Assembly: GCA_004555175.1 (NCBI GenBank)
Contig: SFJE01000002.1
Coordinates: 1-64,000 of the forward strand
Direction: 5' to 3'
Source of the DNA: Lentisphaeraceae bacterium
Lineage (GTDB): Bacteria; Verrucomicrobiota; Kiritimatiellia; RFP12; DVOR01
DNA: 64,000 nt
The stretch's first letter is position 1; each line of letters starts with the position of its first letter. Made by a program: the position numbers and the translations under genes. This document shows positions 56,871-64,000 of this stretch, one piece after another. Under the pieces are notes generated by a model that was not told the DNA's origin, made no database searches, and was given only the letters and a program-made list of their open reading frames with translations.

Positions 56871-57329
56871 TCACTCCCAGTGGCCCGGCACCCAGACACG
56901 CGTGGCTTCTCGCCCATCCGGCGTCCGTGTCACGCGCCAATAGCCCTCCACCCAGGTGCGCGGCGTGCCAACCTGCGGCTGAACCACAGGCTGTTGCACA
57001 ACCACCGGCTGCTGGACAACAACCGGCTGTTGCACCACCGGCTGCTGCACCACAATGGTGCGCTCTTCACGAATAACCGGCTCGGGCGTGACGAGCGGCA
57101 GGGAGATGCCAATCGCGCCGTAGCGCCCAACGCGGGTGCCAATGCCCAGCGAGACTCCGCCGGGGCAGAAGTTAAGCCCCCAGCCCCAAGAGGGCGCCTT
57201 CCAATGGCGGTTATGATGCACCGGCGGCGGAGGCGGCGGTGCAGGACGGTGCGCGGGTCCCCGCGGCCGAGCCTCAACCGAAGCCACCGCACACAGGGTC
57301 AAGAACGATGCTAACAAGACTTTCTTCAT
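56871..57329 (-). CDS. Secreted protein with QQPVV repeats
   Basis: A 152-aa exported protein. The signal peptide is about residues 1-20 (MKKVLLASFLTLCAVASVEA). A Pro/His-rich stretch (PPPPPPVHHNRHW) comes next, then a glycine-rich core (GGVSLGIGTRVGRYGAIGISLP), then about five tandem VVQQP units (residues 93-118) and the end TWVEGYWRVT ... WVPGHWE. The final aromatic motif is common in small secreted proteins of Gram-negative bacteria. The function is unknown; surface or periplasmic location is likely. AAAGGAG precedes the ATG. Confidence 0.75.
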   Translation of the reverse strand: MKKVLLASFLTLCAVASVEARPRGPAHRPAPPPPPPVHHNRHWKAPSWGWGLNFCPGGVSLGIGTRVGRYGAIGISLPLVTPEPVIREERTIVVQQPVVQQPVVVQQPVVVQQPVVQPQVGTPRTWVEGYWRVTRTPDGREATRVWVPGHWE

Positions 57330-57393
57330 AGCACTACTCCTTTCGTTTACGCCCATAGGATAACACGCAAGCGGAGCGCGAAGCAAGCAATAA

Positions 57394-57411
57394 ACATACC
57401 TCTAGGTATGT
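57394..57411 (-). terminator. Palindrome after the DUF362 gene, likely terminator
   Basis: ACATACC-N4-GGTATGT; on the minus strand it is followed by TTATT. It lies 45 bases after the DUF362 stop and upstream of the secreted-protein gene. Confidence 0.5.
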
Positions 57412-57455
57412 CTGCATACAACTGTAGGCACCCACCCCCACTCCACTGCGCGGTC

Positions 57456-58574
57456 CTAGCAGCGATGGAGGTGGTAAGTCTGGGTACCGATGCCGAGCCG
57501 CTCGGCGTGGACAAGGCAGGAGCGCCAGTCGGTCTCGGGGGAGACGCGGCCAAAGTGGTCGCGCTCAGGATGGGCGGGGGCGTTCTTAGCCAGGAGCGAG
57601 CCGGGGAGCGCGGGCTGAGCGTTGACGGCATCGGCGCAAGCGCGATCGAGGGCCACGGGGTCGAAGGAGGCGAAGAAGCCAATGTCCGGGACGATGGGGA
57701 CATCGTTCTCGGCGTGGCAATCGCAGAAGGGGGAGACGTCGATGGCCAGGGAGATGTGGAAGTGGGGGCGGCCGTGGACGACGGCAAGGGCGTACTCTGC
57801 CATCTTGCAGTTGAGGACATCGTTGGCTTCGTCGTACTGCGGCTCGATGGCATCGCGCGGACAGACGCCAATGCAACGGCCGCAGCCAACGCAGCGGGCG
57901 TGGTCGATGGCGGCCTTGCCATTGGCCAGAATTGGAGCATCATGGGCGCAGATGGCGCGACAACGACCGCAGCCGACGCAGGCTTCGGTGGCAACGACAG
58001 GCTTGCCGGCCGCGTGCATCTCCATCTTGCCAGCGCGCGAGCCGCAGCCCATCCCGAGGTTCTTGAGCGCGCCCCCAAAGCCGGTCAGCTCGTGGCCCTT
58101 GAAGTGGTTGAGGGAGATGACGATGTCGGCATCCATGATTGCCCGGCCGATCTTGGCGCGCTGGACGTAGGTGCCGCCGGGGACCGGAACCTCGACTTCA
58201 TCGGTGCCCTTGAGACCGTCGGCGATGATTGTGTGCACGCCTGTGACGAGGGGGTTGTAGCCATTGGCGTAGGCAGAATCGAGGTGGTCGAGGGCCTGCT
58301 TGCGCCCGCCAACGTAGAGGGTGTTACAGTCGGTCAAGAAGGGGCGTCCGCCAAGGCGCTTGATAAGGTCACAGAGCGTACGCGCGTAGTTCGGGCGCAG
58401 GAAGGCTAGGTTACCCGGTTCGCCGAAATGGGTCTTCACCGCCACGAAGCGACCGGCAAAGTCAATCTGCTCAATGCCGGCCTTGAGCATGAGCTTCTCG
58501 AGCTTCTTCTGCAGACCGTCGCCCATGGCCACGGTGTGAAGGTCGGTAAAGTAGACATCGGAGGGGTGCTGCAT
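57456..58574 (-). CDS. DUF362 protein with two [4Fe-4S] clusters
   Basis: A 372-aa protein. The DUF362 domain surrounds a ferredoxin-like insert with two clusters at about 199-245 (CVGCGRCRAICAHDA and CVGCGRCIGVCPRDA). DUF362 proteins are common in anaerobes and have unknown electron-transfer or sensing roles. NHFKGHELTGFGGALKNLGMG is the diagnostic motif. The ATG at 58574 has AGGAG upstream, and the start region overlaps the MATE gene 3' end (stop in 58582-58584) closely, so the two are coupled. Confidence 0.9.
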   Translation of the reverse strand: MQHPSDVYFTDLHTVAMGDGLQKKLEKLMLKAGIEQIDFAGRFVAVKTHFGEPGNLAFLRPNYARTLCDLIKRLGGRPFLTDCNTLYVGGRKQALDHLDSAYANGYNPLVTGVHTIIADGLKGTDEVEVPVPGGTYVQRAKIGRAIMDADIVISLNHFKGHELTGFGGALKNLGMGCGSRAGKMEMHAAGKPVVATEACVGCGRCRAICAHDAPILANGKAAIDHARCVGCGRCIGVCPRDAIEPQYDEANDVLNCKMAEYALAVVHGRPHFHISLAIDVSPFCDCHAENDVPIVPDIGFFASFDPVALDRACADAVNAQPALPGSLLAKNAPAHPERDHFGRVSPETDWRSCLVHAERLGIGTQTYHLHRC

Positions 58575-58581
58575 AAGGCTC

Positions 58582-59949
58582 CTATTCAATCATTTGGATG
58601 GTTTCCCAGCGCCCGCGCAGAAAGCGAATCAAGAGACCGCAACCGGCGAGCGTAACGTAAAGGACAATCGACAGCCACAGGGCCACAATCCCAAAGCCGG
58701 CCAGATAGAGGCCAAAGAGCGCAGGCATCCACAGAAAAACGGCCACCGAGCAGACCCAGCCCATCACGAAGTGCGTGTCGCCCGCGCCCTTCAACGCGCC
58801 GCCCAAGACGATGTTCCAGGTATCAAAGAGCGCCCAAACCAGGAAGATAACGATGAGCTTTTGACTCAAAGGAAGGAACTCGGCGTAGGTGAAGGGGGCG
58901 TGCGCGGGGAAAAAGGCACGCAGGATAGGGCCATTGAAGCCTAGGATAACCGCCGTGCAGAGGACCAGGTAGCCCCAGCCCAAAAGCACGCAGTTGCGGC
59001 CAACGCGCCGAGCGCCGACGACATCCCGCTCGCCCATACACTGCCCCGTGAGAATGTTCGCCGCCATTCCTAACCCCATCAGCGGGGCAAAGACCAGATG
59101 ATTGATCGAGAAGGCGATATTGCTCGCCGCAAACGAGAGCGCGTCCAACCGCCCGGTCAGAAAGACAAAGACCGTAAAGGTGCCCACATCCAACAAGACA
59201 TGGCTTCCGCTGGGCAAACCAAAACGCATCACCCTCAAGAGCTCCTGCGTCTGCCAAGCGAAGGCCACGCGCCGGCGGCGACGCGTGGCAAAGTGTGTTT
59301 CGCGGCAGAGCGCCACCACCAAAATCGCCAAGACGAGATACTGCGCCAACGCCGTTGCCAATCCAGCCCCGGCGATGCCGAGCTCCGGCAACCCCCACCA
59401 CCCCCAAATCAGAAAGGGATCAAGCGCCACATTAAAGACATTCCCCGCCACATTGGCCACCATCACCAAGCGTGTAAAGCCCTGTCCGGTGAAGAAGCCA
59501 GAGAGCGCCGCCACAAAGGGAATCGCCAGGCTGCCAAAGACAAGCATCCGGTAGTAGCTCACCTCCTCGTTCACCACCTCAGGCGCATGGCCCACCAGCG
59601 CAAAGAGCCAGTTCCCCAGCGGCAACGTCAAGAGCAACACCGGCACGCACAGCACCGCCAGCCAGACCCCCTGCCCCATCGCCCGCGCACAGGCTGCCCG
59701 CGCCCCCGCGCCGGCATACTGCGCCACAAAGGTCCCCGAATAGGCCACCACATTCTGCAAAAAGGCCAGGATGATAAAGCTCATCAATCCCGCCGGCATC
59801 GCCGCCTGAATGCTCACGGCACTATAACGCGCCAAGAAGAGGCGATCGGCAAACATCATTACCGCCTGCGCAGCCATCGCCAACACCAATGGCCAAGCCA
59901 CCGTCAGGCACGACCCCAGACTGCCACGTGCGTGCGTCCGTTCCGCCAT
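58582..59949 (-). CDS. MATE family multidrug/cation exporter
   Basis: A 455-aa inner-membrane antiporter with 12 predicted helices in two six-helix bundles. Typical landmarks are WPLVLAMAAQAVMMFADRLFLARY near the N-terminus, a duplicated FGLPSGSHVLLDVG at the start of the second bundle and GALKGAGDTHFVM near the end. It exports drugs or metabolites driven by Na+ or H+. It follows the HAD gene by 3 bases in an operon with ftsW. Confidence 0.92.
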   Translation of the reverse strand: MAERTHARGSLGSCLTVAWPLVLAMAAQAVMMFADRLFLARYSAVSIQAAMPAGLMSFIILAFLQNVVAYSGTFVAQYAGAGARAACARAMGQGVWLAVLCVPVLLLTLPLGNWLFALVGHAPEVVNEEVSYYRMLVFGSLAIPFVAALSGFFTGQGFTRLVMVANVAGNVFNVALDPFLIWGWWGLPELGIAGAGLATALAQYLVLAILVVALCRETHFATRRRRRVAFAWQTQELLRVMRFGLPSGSHVLLDVGTFTVFVFLTGRLDALSFAASNIAFSINHLVFAPLMGLGMAANILTGQCMGERDVVGARRVGRNCVLLGWGYLVLCTAVILGFNGPILRAFFPAHAPFTYAEFLPLSQKLIVIFLVWALFDTWNIVLGGALKGAGDTHFVMGWVCSVAVFLWMPALFGLYLAGFGIVALWLSIVLYVTLAGCGLLIRFLRGRWETIQMIE

Positions 59950-59952
59950 CGC

Positions 59953-60621
59953 CTAGCCCCTGGCACCCTCGGCGCAAAGGGCCTGCACCCGCGCCACCGT
60001 CACCTCGCGCAAACTCTCTACCACCGGATAACCGGCTCGAACTAGGCGCTCAGGCGTCTGGTGACCCGCTGCGCACAGCAGACACTGCCACCCCTGCGCG
60101 CGCGCCACCTCGGCATCATGTAGCGTATCGCCAATAAGCACCACCGGCCCGCGCAAAGCCAACCGTTCAGCAGCCTTGGCCTTTGAGGCGCCCTCGTAGT
60201 TGCTGCTGCCCAGCACAAAGTCCATTCCCTCGGCCAACCCGAACTGCTGCAACTGCATCTCCAGCAACCCCTGCTCCAGCGCCGAGAGAACCCCCTGACG
60301 CAGGCGCCCTTCACGGAAGGCGCTTACGCACTCACGCGCCCCCGGCTGCAGCCGCAGGTGCTTGGAGAAGAGGTAACGCAGATGAAAACTCTCGGCGAGG
60401 GCCTCCCAGTCGAAGGGCGTAGCCGGCGCCATCCCTAGCGAGTGATAGAAGGAAGCCACGGGGAAGTCGAAGCGCCGGCGGTAATCCTCGCGCGACAGGG
60501 GCGGGAGGCGATGGGCGCGCAGAATGGCATTGAGAGCATCAAGGCACGCCTGCAAATCGTCGATCAGCGTGCCATTGAAGTCCCAAATCACAGTCACAGG
60601 GGAGGTTGAAGGCGGGGTCAT
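59953..60621 (-). CDS. HAD-superfamily phosphatase (phosphoglycolate phosphatase-like)
   Basis: A 222-aa active HAD phosphatase. Motif I is WDFNGTLIDD (nucleophile and acid aspartates present), motif II SALEQGLLE, motif III Lys in GASKAKAAERL, and motif IV GDTLHDAEVAR. The small alpha-helical cap (about 25-95) is of the Gph/PgmB type. The substrate is unknown. Its start overlaps the ftsW stop by four bases. It contrasts with the catalytically degraded HAD-fold protein at 54353. Confidence 0.9.
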   Translation of the reverse strand: MTPPSTSPVTVIWDFNGTLIDDLQACLDALNAILRAHRLPPLSREDYRRRFDFPVASFYHSLGMAPATPFDWEALAESFHLRYLFSKHLRLQPGARECVSAFREGRLRQGVLSALEQGLLEMQLQQFGLAEGMDFVLGSSNYEGASKAKAAERLALRGPVVLIGDTLHDAEVARAQGWQCLLCAAGHQTPERLVRAGYPVVESLREVTVARVQALCAEGARG

Positions 60622-61736
60622 ACGGTAAACGAGACAGGTTTAAGGGTGTTTGCTTCGGGGTCGATTTCTTGATTGAGCGTAACGCGGCCGACCCCCAGGA
60701 GGATGCCGACAGCGGAGAACGAGGCCAGAAGGCAGGAGCCGCCATAGGAGAGAAAGGGCAAAGCCAGTCCCTTCGTCGGAAAGAGGTGTGTGACCACGGC
60801 CATATTGGCCGCGCCCTGCGCGCAGAGAAGCATGGTTGCCCCAAAGGCTAGGAGCGTTCCCTGCTTATCCTTGGCACGGAAGGCAATCGTCGCCCCGCCG
60901 CCCAGGAGTAGCAAATAGGCCAACCAAACTCCGCCGGTGGCCACGAGCCCCATATCCTCAGCCACCACAGCAAAGATGAAGTCGGTATGGCACTCGGGCA
61001 GATAATACTCCTTCTGCATGCCCTGCCCGATGCCCACGCCACGCAAACCGCCGTTGCGAAAGGCAATCTCAGACTGCAACGCCTGGTCGTTCTCGTCGTT
61101 CGCCTCTTTACGCAGGCGCGCCATCCGGTTTGGATTGAGCGCCACCAGAATACCAATCGCAGCGACCCCAATCGCCCCTAGCAACAGACAGCGCCGAATC
61201 GAGACGCCCCCCAACAGCAATGTCAGCCCGCAGAGCGCGCAATAGACAAAGGACCCCCCAAAGTCCGGCTGCGCCAAGGTCAACATCAGCGGCACGGCCA
61301 CCAGCGCCATCGGCACGACGAAACCACGGCCAAAGCGCCGAATCAGTCCCCCCTGCACCTCTAGGTAGGCCGAGAGCACCACAATGATGAAGAGCTTAAC
61401 GAACTCAATGGGCTGCAGACTAAACGGCCCTAGGTTAATCCACCGGTGCGCGCCCTTGGCCGCGCGCCCAAGCCCCGGCACAAACACCGCCACCAGCGCG
61501 CACACCATCAGCGCAAAAAGCGTCCACATCACCGCCGGGCGCCGATAAAAGCGATAATCAATGAAGTAGAAGAATGTGGCCAACACAATCCCCAACACCA
61601 AAAAGGCGCTCTGCATAATGCAGTAATGATAGGGCCCAAGCCCCTGCGACTTGCTGGCATACGAAATCACCATCACCCCGAACACTGCGAGGGCGAAGGT
61701 GACAATCATAATCGTGCGAAGGGCAAGCTTGAGCAT
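60618..61736 (-). CDS. ftsW: SEDS peptidoglycan glycosyltransferase FtsW
   Basis: A 372-aa polytopic membrane protein with about ten helices. Its motifs fit FtsW/RodA closely: RWINLGPFSLQPIEFVKL, the catalytic region QPDFGGSF with an Asp, LPECHTDFIFAVVAEDMG and TKGLALPFLSYGGSCLL. It polymerises septal glycan with a class B penicillin-binding protein. The start is the ATG at 61736; the longer frame adds a non-hydrophobic segment. It heads an operon with the HAD phosphatase, the MATE exporter and the DUF362 protein. Together with the gene at 5448 it makes two SEDS paralogues in the window. Confidence 0.92.
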   Translation of the reverse strand: MLKLALRTIMIVTFALAVFGVMVISYASKSQGLGPYHYCIMQSAFLVLGIVLATFFYFIDYRFYRRPAVMWTLFALMVCALVAVFVPGLGRAAKGAHRWINLGPFSLQPIEFVKLFIIVVLSAYLEVQGGLIRRFGRGFVVPMALVAVPLMLTLAQPDFGGSFVYCALCGLTLLLGGVSIRRCLLLGAIGVAAIGILVALNPNRMARLRKEANDENDQALQSEIAFRNGGLRGVGIGQGMQKEYYLPECHTDFIFAVVAEDMGLVATGGVWLAYLLLLGGGATIAFRAKDKQGTLLAFGATMLLCAQGAANMAVVTHLFPTKGLALPFLSYGGSCLLASFSAVGILLGVGRVTLNQEIDPEANTLKPVSFTV

Positions 61737-61756
61737 CGCTGCGGGCCTATCAAGGG

Positions 61757-61802
61757 AAAAAAGGAGCGGATTGCAAGTGGCGCGGGCCAGGGTGCAATCC
61801 GC
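61757..61802 (-). terminator. Intrinsic terminator of the LysM lipoprotein gene
   Basis: On the minus strand the perfect 10-bp stem GCGGATTGCA/TGCAATCCGC is followed by TCCTTTTTTCCC. It lies between the LysM gene and ftsW. Confidence 0.85.
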
Positions 61803-61827
61803 CATCTATCAGCGCCAAGCGCTGGGC

Positions 61828-62889
61828 TTAGTGCTTCGGGATACGGAGCGTAGTGCCAGGAGCCACCGCATTATTCGTGGTATCCTCAAGGTTATTTGCC
61901 GCACGCAGGTCGGTCAAGAGCACATTGAACCTCAACGAGATGCTCACCAGGTCCTCCTTCTCGCCCACCACGTAGGTGGTGAACTCATCGGCCGGCGCCG
62001 CCGGCTGCTGCTGGGGCACCGGAGGCTGGGGCGCAGCCTCCTCCACGGGCGCCACCGGGGGCGGCGGCAACGCTTCCTCGCCCTGCTGGGCGTCCACCGG
62101 CGTAACAATCACCGTCTGCTCTTCAGCGGCCGGGACCGGCTGCTCGACCACAGGCTTCTGCTCAACAGGCTTCTGCTCCACCGGCTTCGCAGCAGGCTTC
62201 TGGGTAGCAGGCTTCGCGGCGGACTTCTGAGCGGGCTTCTTCGTCGCACCCGGGATAGCGAGCTTCTGGCCCACCCAAATCGTGTCGCCCTTCAAGTTGT
62301 TGGCCTTCTTGATGGCCTCCACCTTCACCCCATGCTTACGCGCAATCGTGCCAAGCACATCACCGGACTTGACCGTATAGGTCGTCGACCCGGCCGGCGC
62401 CGCCGGCTTCGCCGCACGCGGCTTGGCCTTGACCGTCACATCCGTTCCTGCCGGCAAGAGCACCTTCTGCCCGATGCGCAGGTTGTTCGGATTCCCGCGC
62501 AACGAGGGGTTGAGGGCCAGAATATCAGGCTGACGGACTTTGAAGCGAGTGGCGAGCGCGCTCACCGAATCCCCCGCCGTCACCGTGTAACTCACCGGCT
62601 GAGGATGAACCGCCTCGGGCTTCTTCGCCTCAGGCTTGGCTTCGGGCTGCGTAGCGGGCGCGGGCTTGACCTCGGGCTCAGCCGTCTCAGGTGCCACTTC
62701 GGCCTCATTCGGAGTAACCGTCGGCTCGGCGCTCACCTCGGCTTCGACCTGCTCAGCCTCTTGGCGATTGACCTCAATGGCTTCCTGCTGCGCCTGGCTA
62801 GCCGCAGCCTCCTGCTTCGTGGCGCAACCAGTCAGCACCACAGCGGAACACGCCGTTAGACAAAGGGAAAACAACACTTGCTTCTTCAT
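61828..62889 (-). CDS. LysM-repeat lipoprotein
   Basis: A 353-aa lipid-anchored protein. The lipobox is LTGC (Cys22). A Glu/Ala/Pro-rich spacer (residues 25-95) precedes LysM 1 (about 99-147, SYTVTAGDSVSALATRF), LysM 2 (about 168-214, TYTVKSGDVLGTIARKH) and a C-terminal LysM-like domain (about 308-352, TYVVGEKEDLVSISLRF). Lys/Pro/Gln repeats lie between the last two. It probably binds peptidoglycan from the outer or inner membrane. It has its own promoter and terminator. Confidence 0.9.
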   Translation of the reverse strand: MKKQVLFSLCLTACSAVVLTGCATKQEAAASQAQQEAIEVNRQEAEQVEAEVSAEPTVTPNEAEVAPETAEPEVKPAPATQPEAKPEAKKPEAVHPQPVSYTVTAGDSVSALATRFKVRQPDILALNPSLRGNPNNLRIGQKVLLPAGTDVTVKAKPRAAKPAAPAGSTTYTVKSGDVLGTIARKHGVKVEAIKKANNLKGDTIWVGQKLAIPGATKKPAQKSAAKPATQKPAAKPVEQKPVEQKPVVEQPVPAAEEQTVIVTPVDAQQGEEALPPPPVAPVEEAAPQPPVPQQQPAAPADEFTTYVVGEKEDLVSISLRFNVLLTDLRAANNLEDTTNNAVAPGTTLRIPKH

Positions 62890-62936
62890 TGATAAACTCC
62901 TGATCTCGAGGCTTAATCACCCTCAAAACGGCTCGA

Positions 62937-62965
62937 ACTATACCAAACCATCACCTAAAAGGCAA
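62937..62965 (-). promoter_or_regulatory. Promoter of the LysM lipoprotein gene
   Basis: On the minus strand: TTGCCT, 17-bp spacer, TATAGT, with the extended TGG before the -10. The leader is about 40 bases with AGGAG. Confidence 0.75.
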
Positions 62966-63033
62966 GCATTTGTACCACCTGCACCCTCATTCTGCGCTCC
63001 CCGGGAACTCCGGAAATTCCGGAATAAGGGTGT

Positions 63034-63227
63034 GCAGAAGGAAAGGAACGGCGGCGCGGATTATCACGCGGCGCGAAGAGAACTAACCGCTCGGCGGAGC
63101 GCAACTAATAAGGCCCCGTCTTATTGGTAACAAGGCCCCGTCTTATTGGCAACAAGACCCCGTCTTATTGGCAACAAGGCGGGGCCTTATTTATTCAAGT
63201 CGCTCGGGAAGCGAGTTAACCCAGCGC
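63034..63227 (+). repeat. Interspersed repeat, copy C (complete, 194 bp)
   Basis: Same length and almost the same sequence as copy B (36311-36504), including four 22-bp palindromic units. It differs by a handful of substitutions, mostly in the palindrome array. It ends at CCAGCGC, exactly as copy B. Confidence 0.95.
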
Positions 63228-63241
63228 GGAGGTGTGATGTA

Positions 63242-63289
63242 ATGGCGGTGCTTGAACGGTTGAAACTGTCTAACGTGAAAGGAGTATGA
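63242..63289 (+). CDS. Tiny ORF of 15 codons with strong ribosome binding site
   Basis: ATG at 63242 is preceded by GGAGG at 9 bases. It encodes a basic 15-residue peptide (MAVLERLKLSNVKGV) ending in TGA at 63287. It might be a leader peptide, an unannotated small protein or the stub of a decayed gene. It starts 15 bases after repeat copy C. Confidence 0.3.
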   Translation: MAVLERLKLSNVKGV

Positions 63290-63291
63290 CA

Positions 63292-63324
63292 ATGAGCAAA
63301 CAGACTGATACGGACGCTGTATAA
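63292..63324 (+). CDS. Tiny ORF of 10 codons with strong ribosome binding site
   Basis: ATG at 63292 is preceded by AAAGGAG. It encodes MSKQTDTDAV and then stops. It lies two bases after the previous tiny ORF. It looks like the truncated start of a former gene or a leader. Confidence 0.3.
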   Translation: MSKQTDTDAV

Positions 63325-63552
63325 ATATCAATAGAATTGCGCACGAGGGCGGCATCGCCCCTTGCGCTTCGCCCCCGCTACGCACATCACGCTGCACGCA
63401 TTTACACGCCAACCCAACGCCTCACAACAGAAAACTTTCCACCGCTATCACATTCCCGATAACCGCATCTGCTAACCCACTCCCCTCCGTCGCCTCTCCT
63501 TTCCTACCCCCCTCGCGACAAGGGGCAGCCCCTGCATAGCCTATAAAAGAGG
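63325..63552. other. Gene-free stretch
   Basis: No coding frame, RNA gene or terminator could be supported in these 228 bases. Pyrimidine-rich runs are visible. Confidence 0.5.
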
Positions 63553-63581
63553 CGCTCGCCAAGCATCTCTCTTGGCGAGCG
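63553..63581 (-). terminator. Terminator-like hairpin beside the duplicated tmRNA end
   Basis: GCGCTCGCCAAG and CTTGGCGAGCGC form a 12-bp stem. On the minus strand the stem is followed by CTCTTTTATAG, and it comes just after the duplicated CCACCTCCACCA. It could be the original ssrA terminator. Confidence 0.6.
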
Positions 63582-63593
63582 CGCGCTCAAAAA

Positions 63594-63609
63594 TTGGTGG
63601 AGGTGGCGG
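63594..63609. repeat. Direct repeat of the tmRNA 3' end (putative att remnant)
   Basis: TTGGTGGAGGTGGCGG is identical to 63817-63832, the 3' end of ssrA. The two copies bracket an AT-rich islet of 207 bases. The arrangement resembles attL/attR left by integration at ssrA. Confidence 0.65.
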
Positions 63610-63777
63610 AAATGAGGACCTGCAAACACAAGTCTATCTTGAGATCCTATCTTGAAACTCTATCTTAATTCAACCCAAAAAACGTATAGTCCAGATAGGA
63701 AATGCAACAGAAAGTATGAAAATGCAAAAAACAAAAATGGTGAAAAAATGGTTAAAACCAAAAAGCCCTACATACAC
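63610..63777. other. AT-rich islet between the two tmRNA 3' ends
   Basis: Visibly lower GC than the rest of the window, with repeated CTATCTTGA-type motifs (63636-63668) and A-runs. It has no supported gene. The only open frame here runs into antisense tmRNA and is an artefact. Confidence 0.6.
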
Positions 63778-63815
63778 AAAAAACTCCTTAAAGCATTGTG
63801 CTTTAAGGAGTTAAA
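63778..63815 (-). terminator. Intrinsic terminator of ssrA
   Basis: On the minus strand AACTCCTTAAAGCA-N3-TGCTTTAAGGAGTT is followed by TTTTGTG, immediately after the tmRNA CCA end. Confidence 0.9.
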
Positions 63816-63817
63816 CT

Positions 63818-64000
63818 TGGTGGAGGTGGCGGGAATTGAACCCGCGTCCAAAGCAGCTTCACAGCGATGTCTACGTGCGTAGCCGGATCTTTGTGTCGCG
63901 CAAGGCAAGCCAACCGGCGGGCCAGACCTTGAGCCACCCTTCATGATGGTACGGTTACGTGTTCCCGAGGGGCCGGTTCACGCAGAGACCTGCGGGTTGA
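63818..64000 (-). ncRNA. ssrA: Transfer-messenger RNA (tmRNA), 3' part
   Basis: On the minus strand the gene ends with the canonical T-arm and acceptor: GACGCGGGTTCAATTCCC then GCCACCTCCACCA, with encoded CCA. The remaining visible 150 bases contain GC-rich pairing segments expected of pseudoknots PK2-PK4. The 5' acceptor half, PK1 and the proteolysis-tag reading frame lie beyond the window edge, so the tag sequence cannot be read. tmRNA rescues stalled ribosomes; its partner nuclease RNase R is encoded at 20584. Confidence 0.95.

Noticed and set aside
63652..63882. Open frame of 76 codons ending in a VAGIEPASKAASQ-like peptide
   Set aside because: Its 3' half is antisense to the tmRNA T-arm, a well-known false gene product; the 5' half is in the AT-rich islet without a ribosome binding site.

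Overview
This window looks like a high-GC chromosome segment of an anaerobic, diderm (Gram-negative) bacterium, most likely from the PVC group and possibly Kiritimatiellota/Verrucomicrobiota. That placement is inference: no rRNA or ribosomal-protein gene is present. It rests on lolC/lolD and lipoprotein genes (outer membrane), rubrerythrin with a PerR regulator, an [FeFe] hydrogenase and a rubredoxin (anaerobic redox life), the MEP isoprenoid genes ispG and ispH, a DUF2723 membrane glycosyltransferase, and a ddl-ftsQ-ftsA-ftsZ division cluster whose FtsZ is very divergent.

Layout, left to right. 1-640: one end of an interspersed repeat, a short-RNA candidate with its own promoter and terminator, and the rubrerythrin promoter. 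644-5356: rubrerythrin, perR, then an overlapping trio (unknown protein, UDP-glucuronate decarboxylase, UvrD-type helicase). 5448-8729 (minus): lolC, lolD and a SEDS glycosyltransferase. 8742-9400: gene-free DNA with two arrays of tandem palindromes. 9401-11830: a four-domain sulfur-transfer/CoA-disulfide reductase fusion of slightly foreign character. 12230-20454: one long operon with ddl, ftsQ, ftsA, divergent ftsZ, a small lipoprotein, dtd, queF, queC and a peptide-binding protein. 20584-26863: rnr, a PHP phosphatase, rseP, ispG and a GT2 glycosyltransferase. 26895-36017 (minus): a SulP transporter, rubredoxin, MalK-type ATPase and pyrE; then a three-gene type III secretion translocon/chaperone module, an esterase, an acyltransferase and a DnaQ exonuclease. 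36311-37917: a second repeat copy and metK behind a SAM-II-like riboswitch with a terminator. 38073-43706: a [2Fe-2S] protein, [FeFe] hydrogenase, UDP-glucose dehydrogenase, C_GCAxxG_C_C protein, sugar-lipid transferase and two proteases. 43802-50751: DUF2723 protein, fmt, ppaC, ispH. 50803-56800: smc with a HAD-like pseudo-enzyme, then nfu, tsaE, nadA. 56871-62889 (minus): a secreted repeat protein, DUF362 ferredoxin, MATE exporter, HAD phosphatase, ftsW and a LysM lipoprotein. 63034-64000: a third repeat copy, tiny ORFs, an AT-rich islet bounded by a 16-bp duplication, and the 3' part of ssrA (tmRNA).

How the genes work together. Envelope biogenesis dominates: peptidoglycan (ddl, two SEDS proteins, LysM protein), division (ftsQAZ, ftsW), lipoprotein export (lolCD), site-2 proteolysis (rseP), and a nucleotide-sugar route UDP-glucose to UDP-glucuronate to UDP-xylose (ugd and the decarboxylase) feeding surface polysaccharide. 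ispG and ispH provide the isoprenoid carrier. The type III translocon/chaperone trio implies delivery of proteins into a eukaryotic host, with the rest of the machine elsewhere.

Two regulatory themes cut across the window. A recurring extended -10 motif (TGTGSTATACT) lies only 6-9 bases before the start codon of six genes, predicting leaderless mRNAs. Short palindromic and heptamer repeats fill many intergenic gaps and even encode linkers in one protein.
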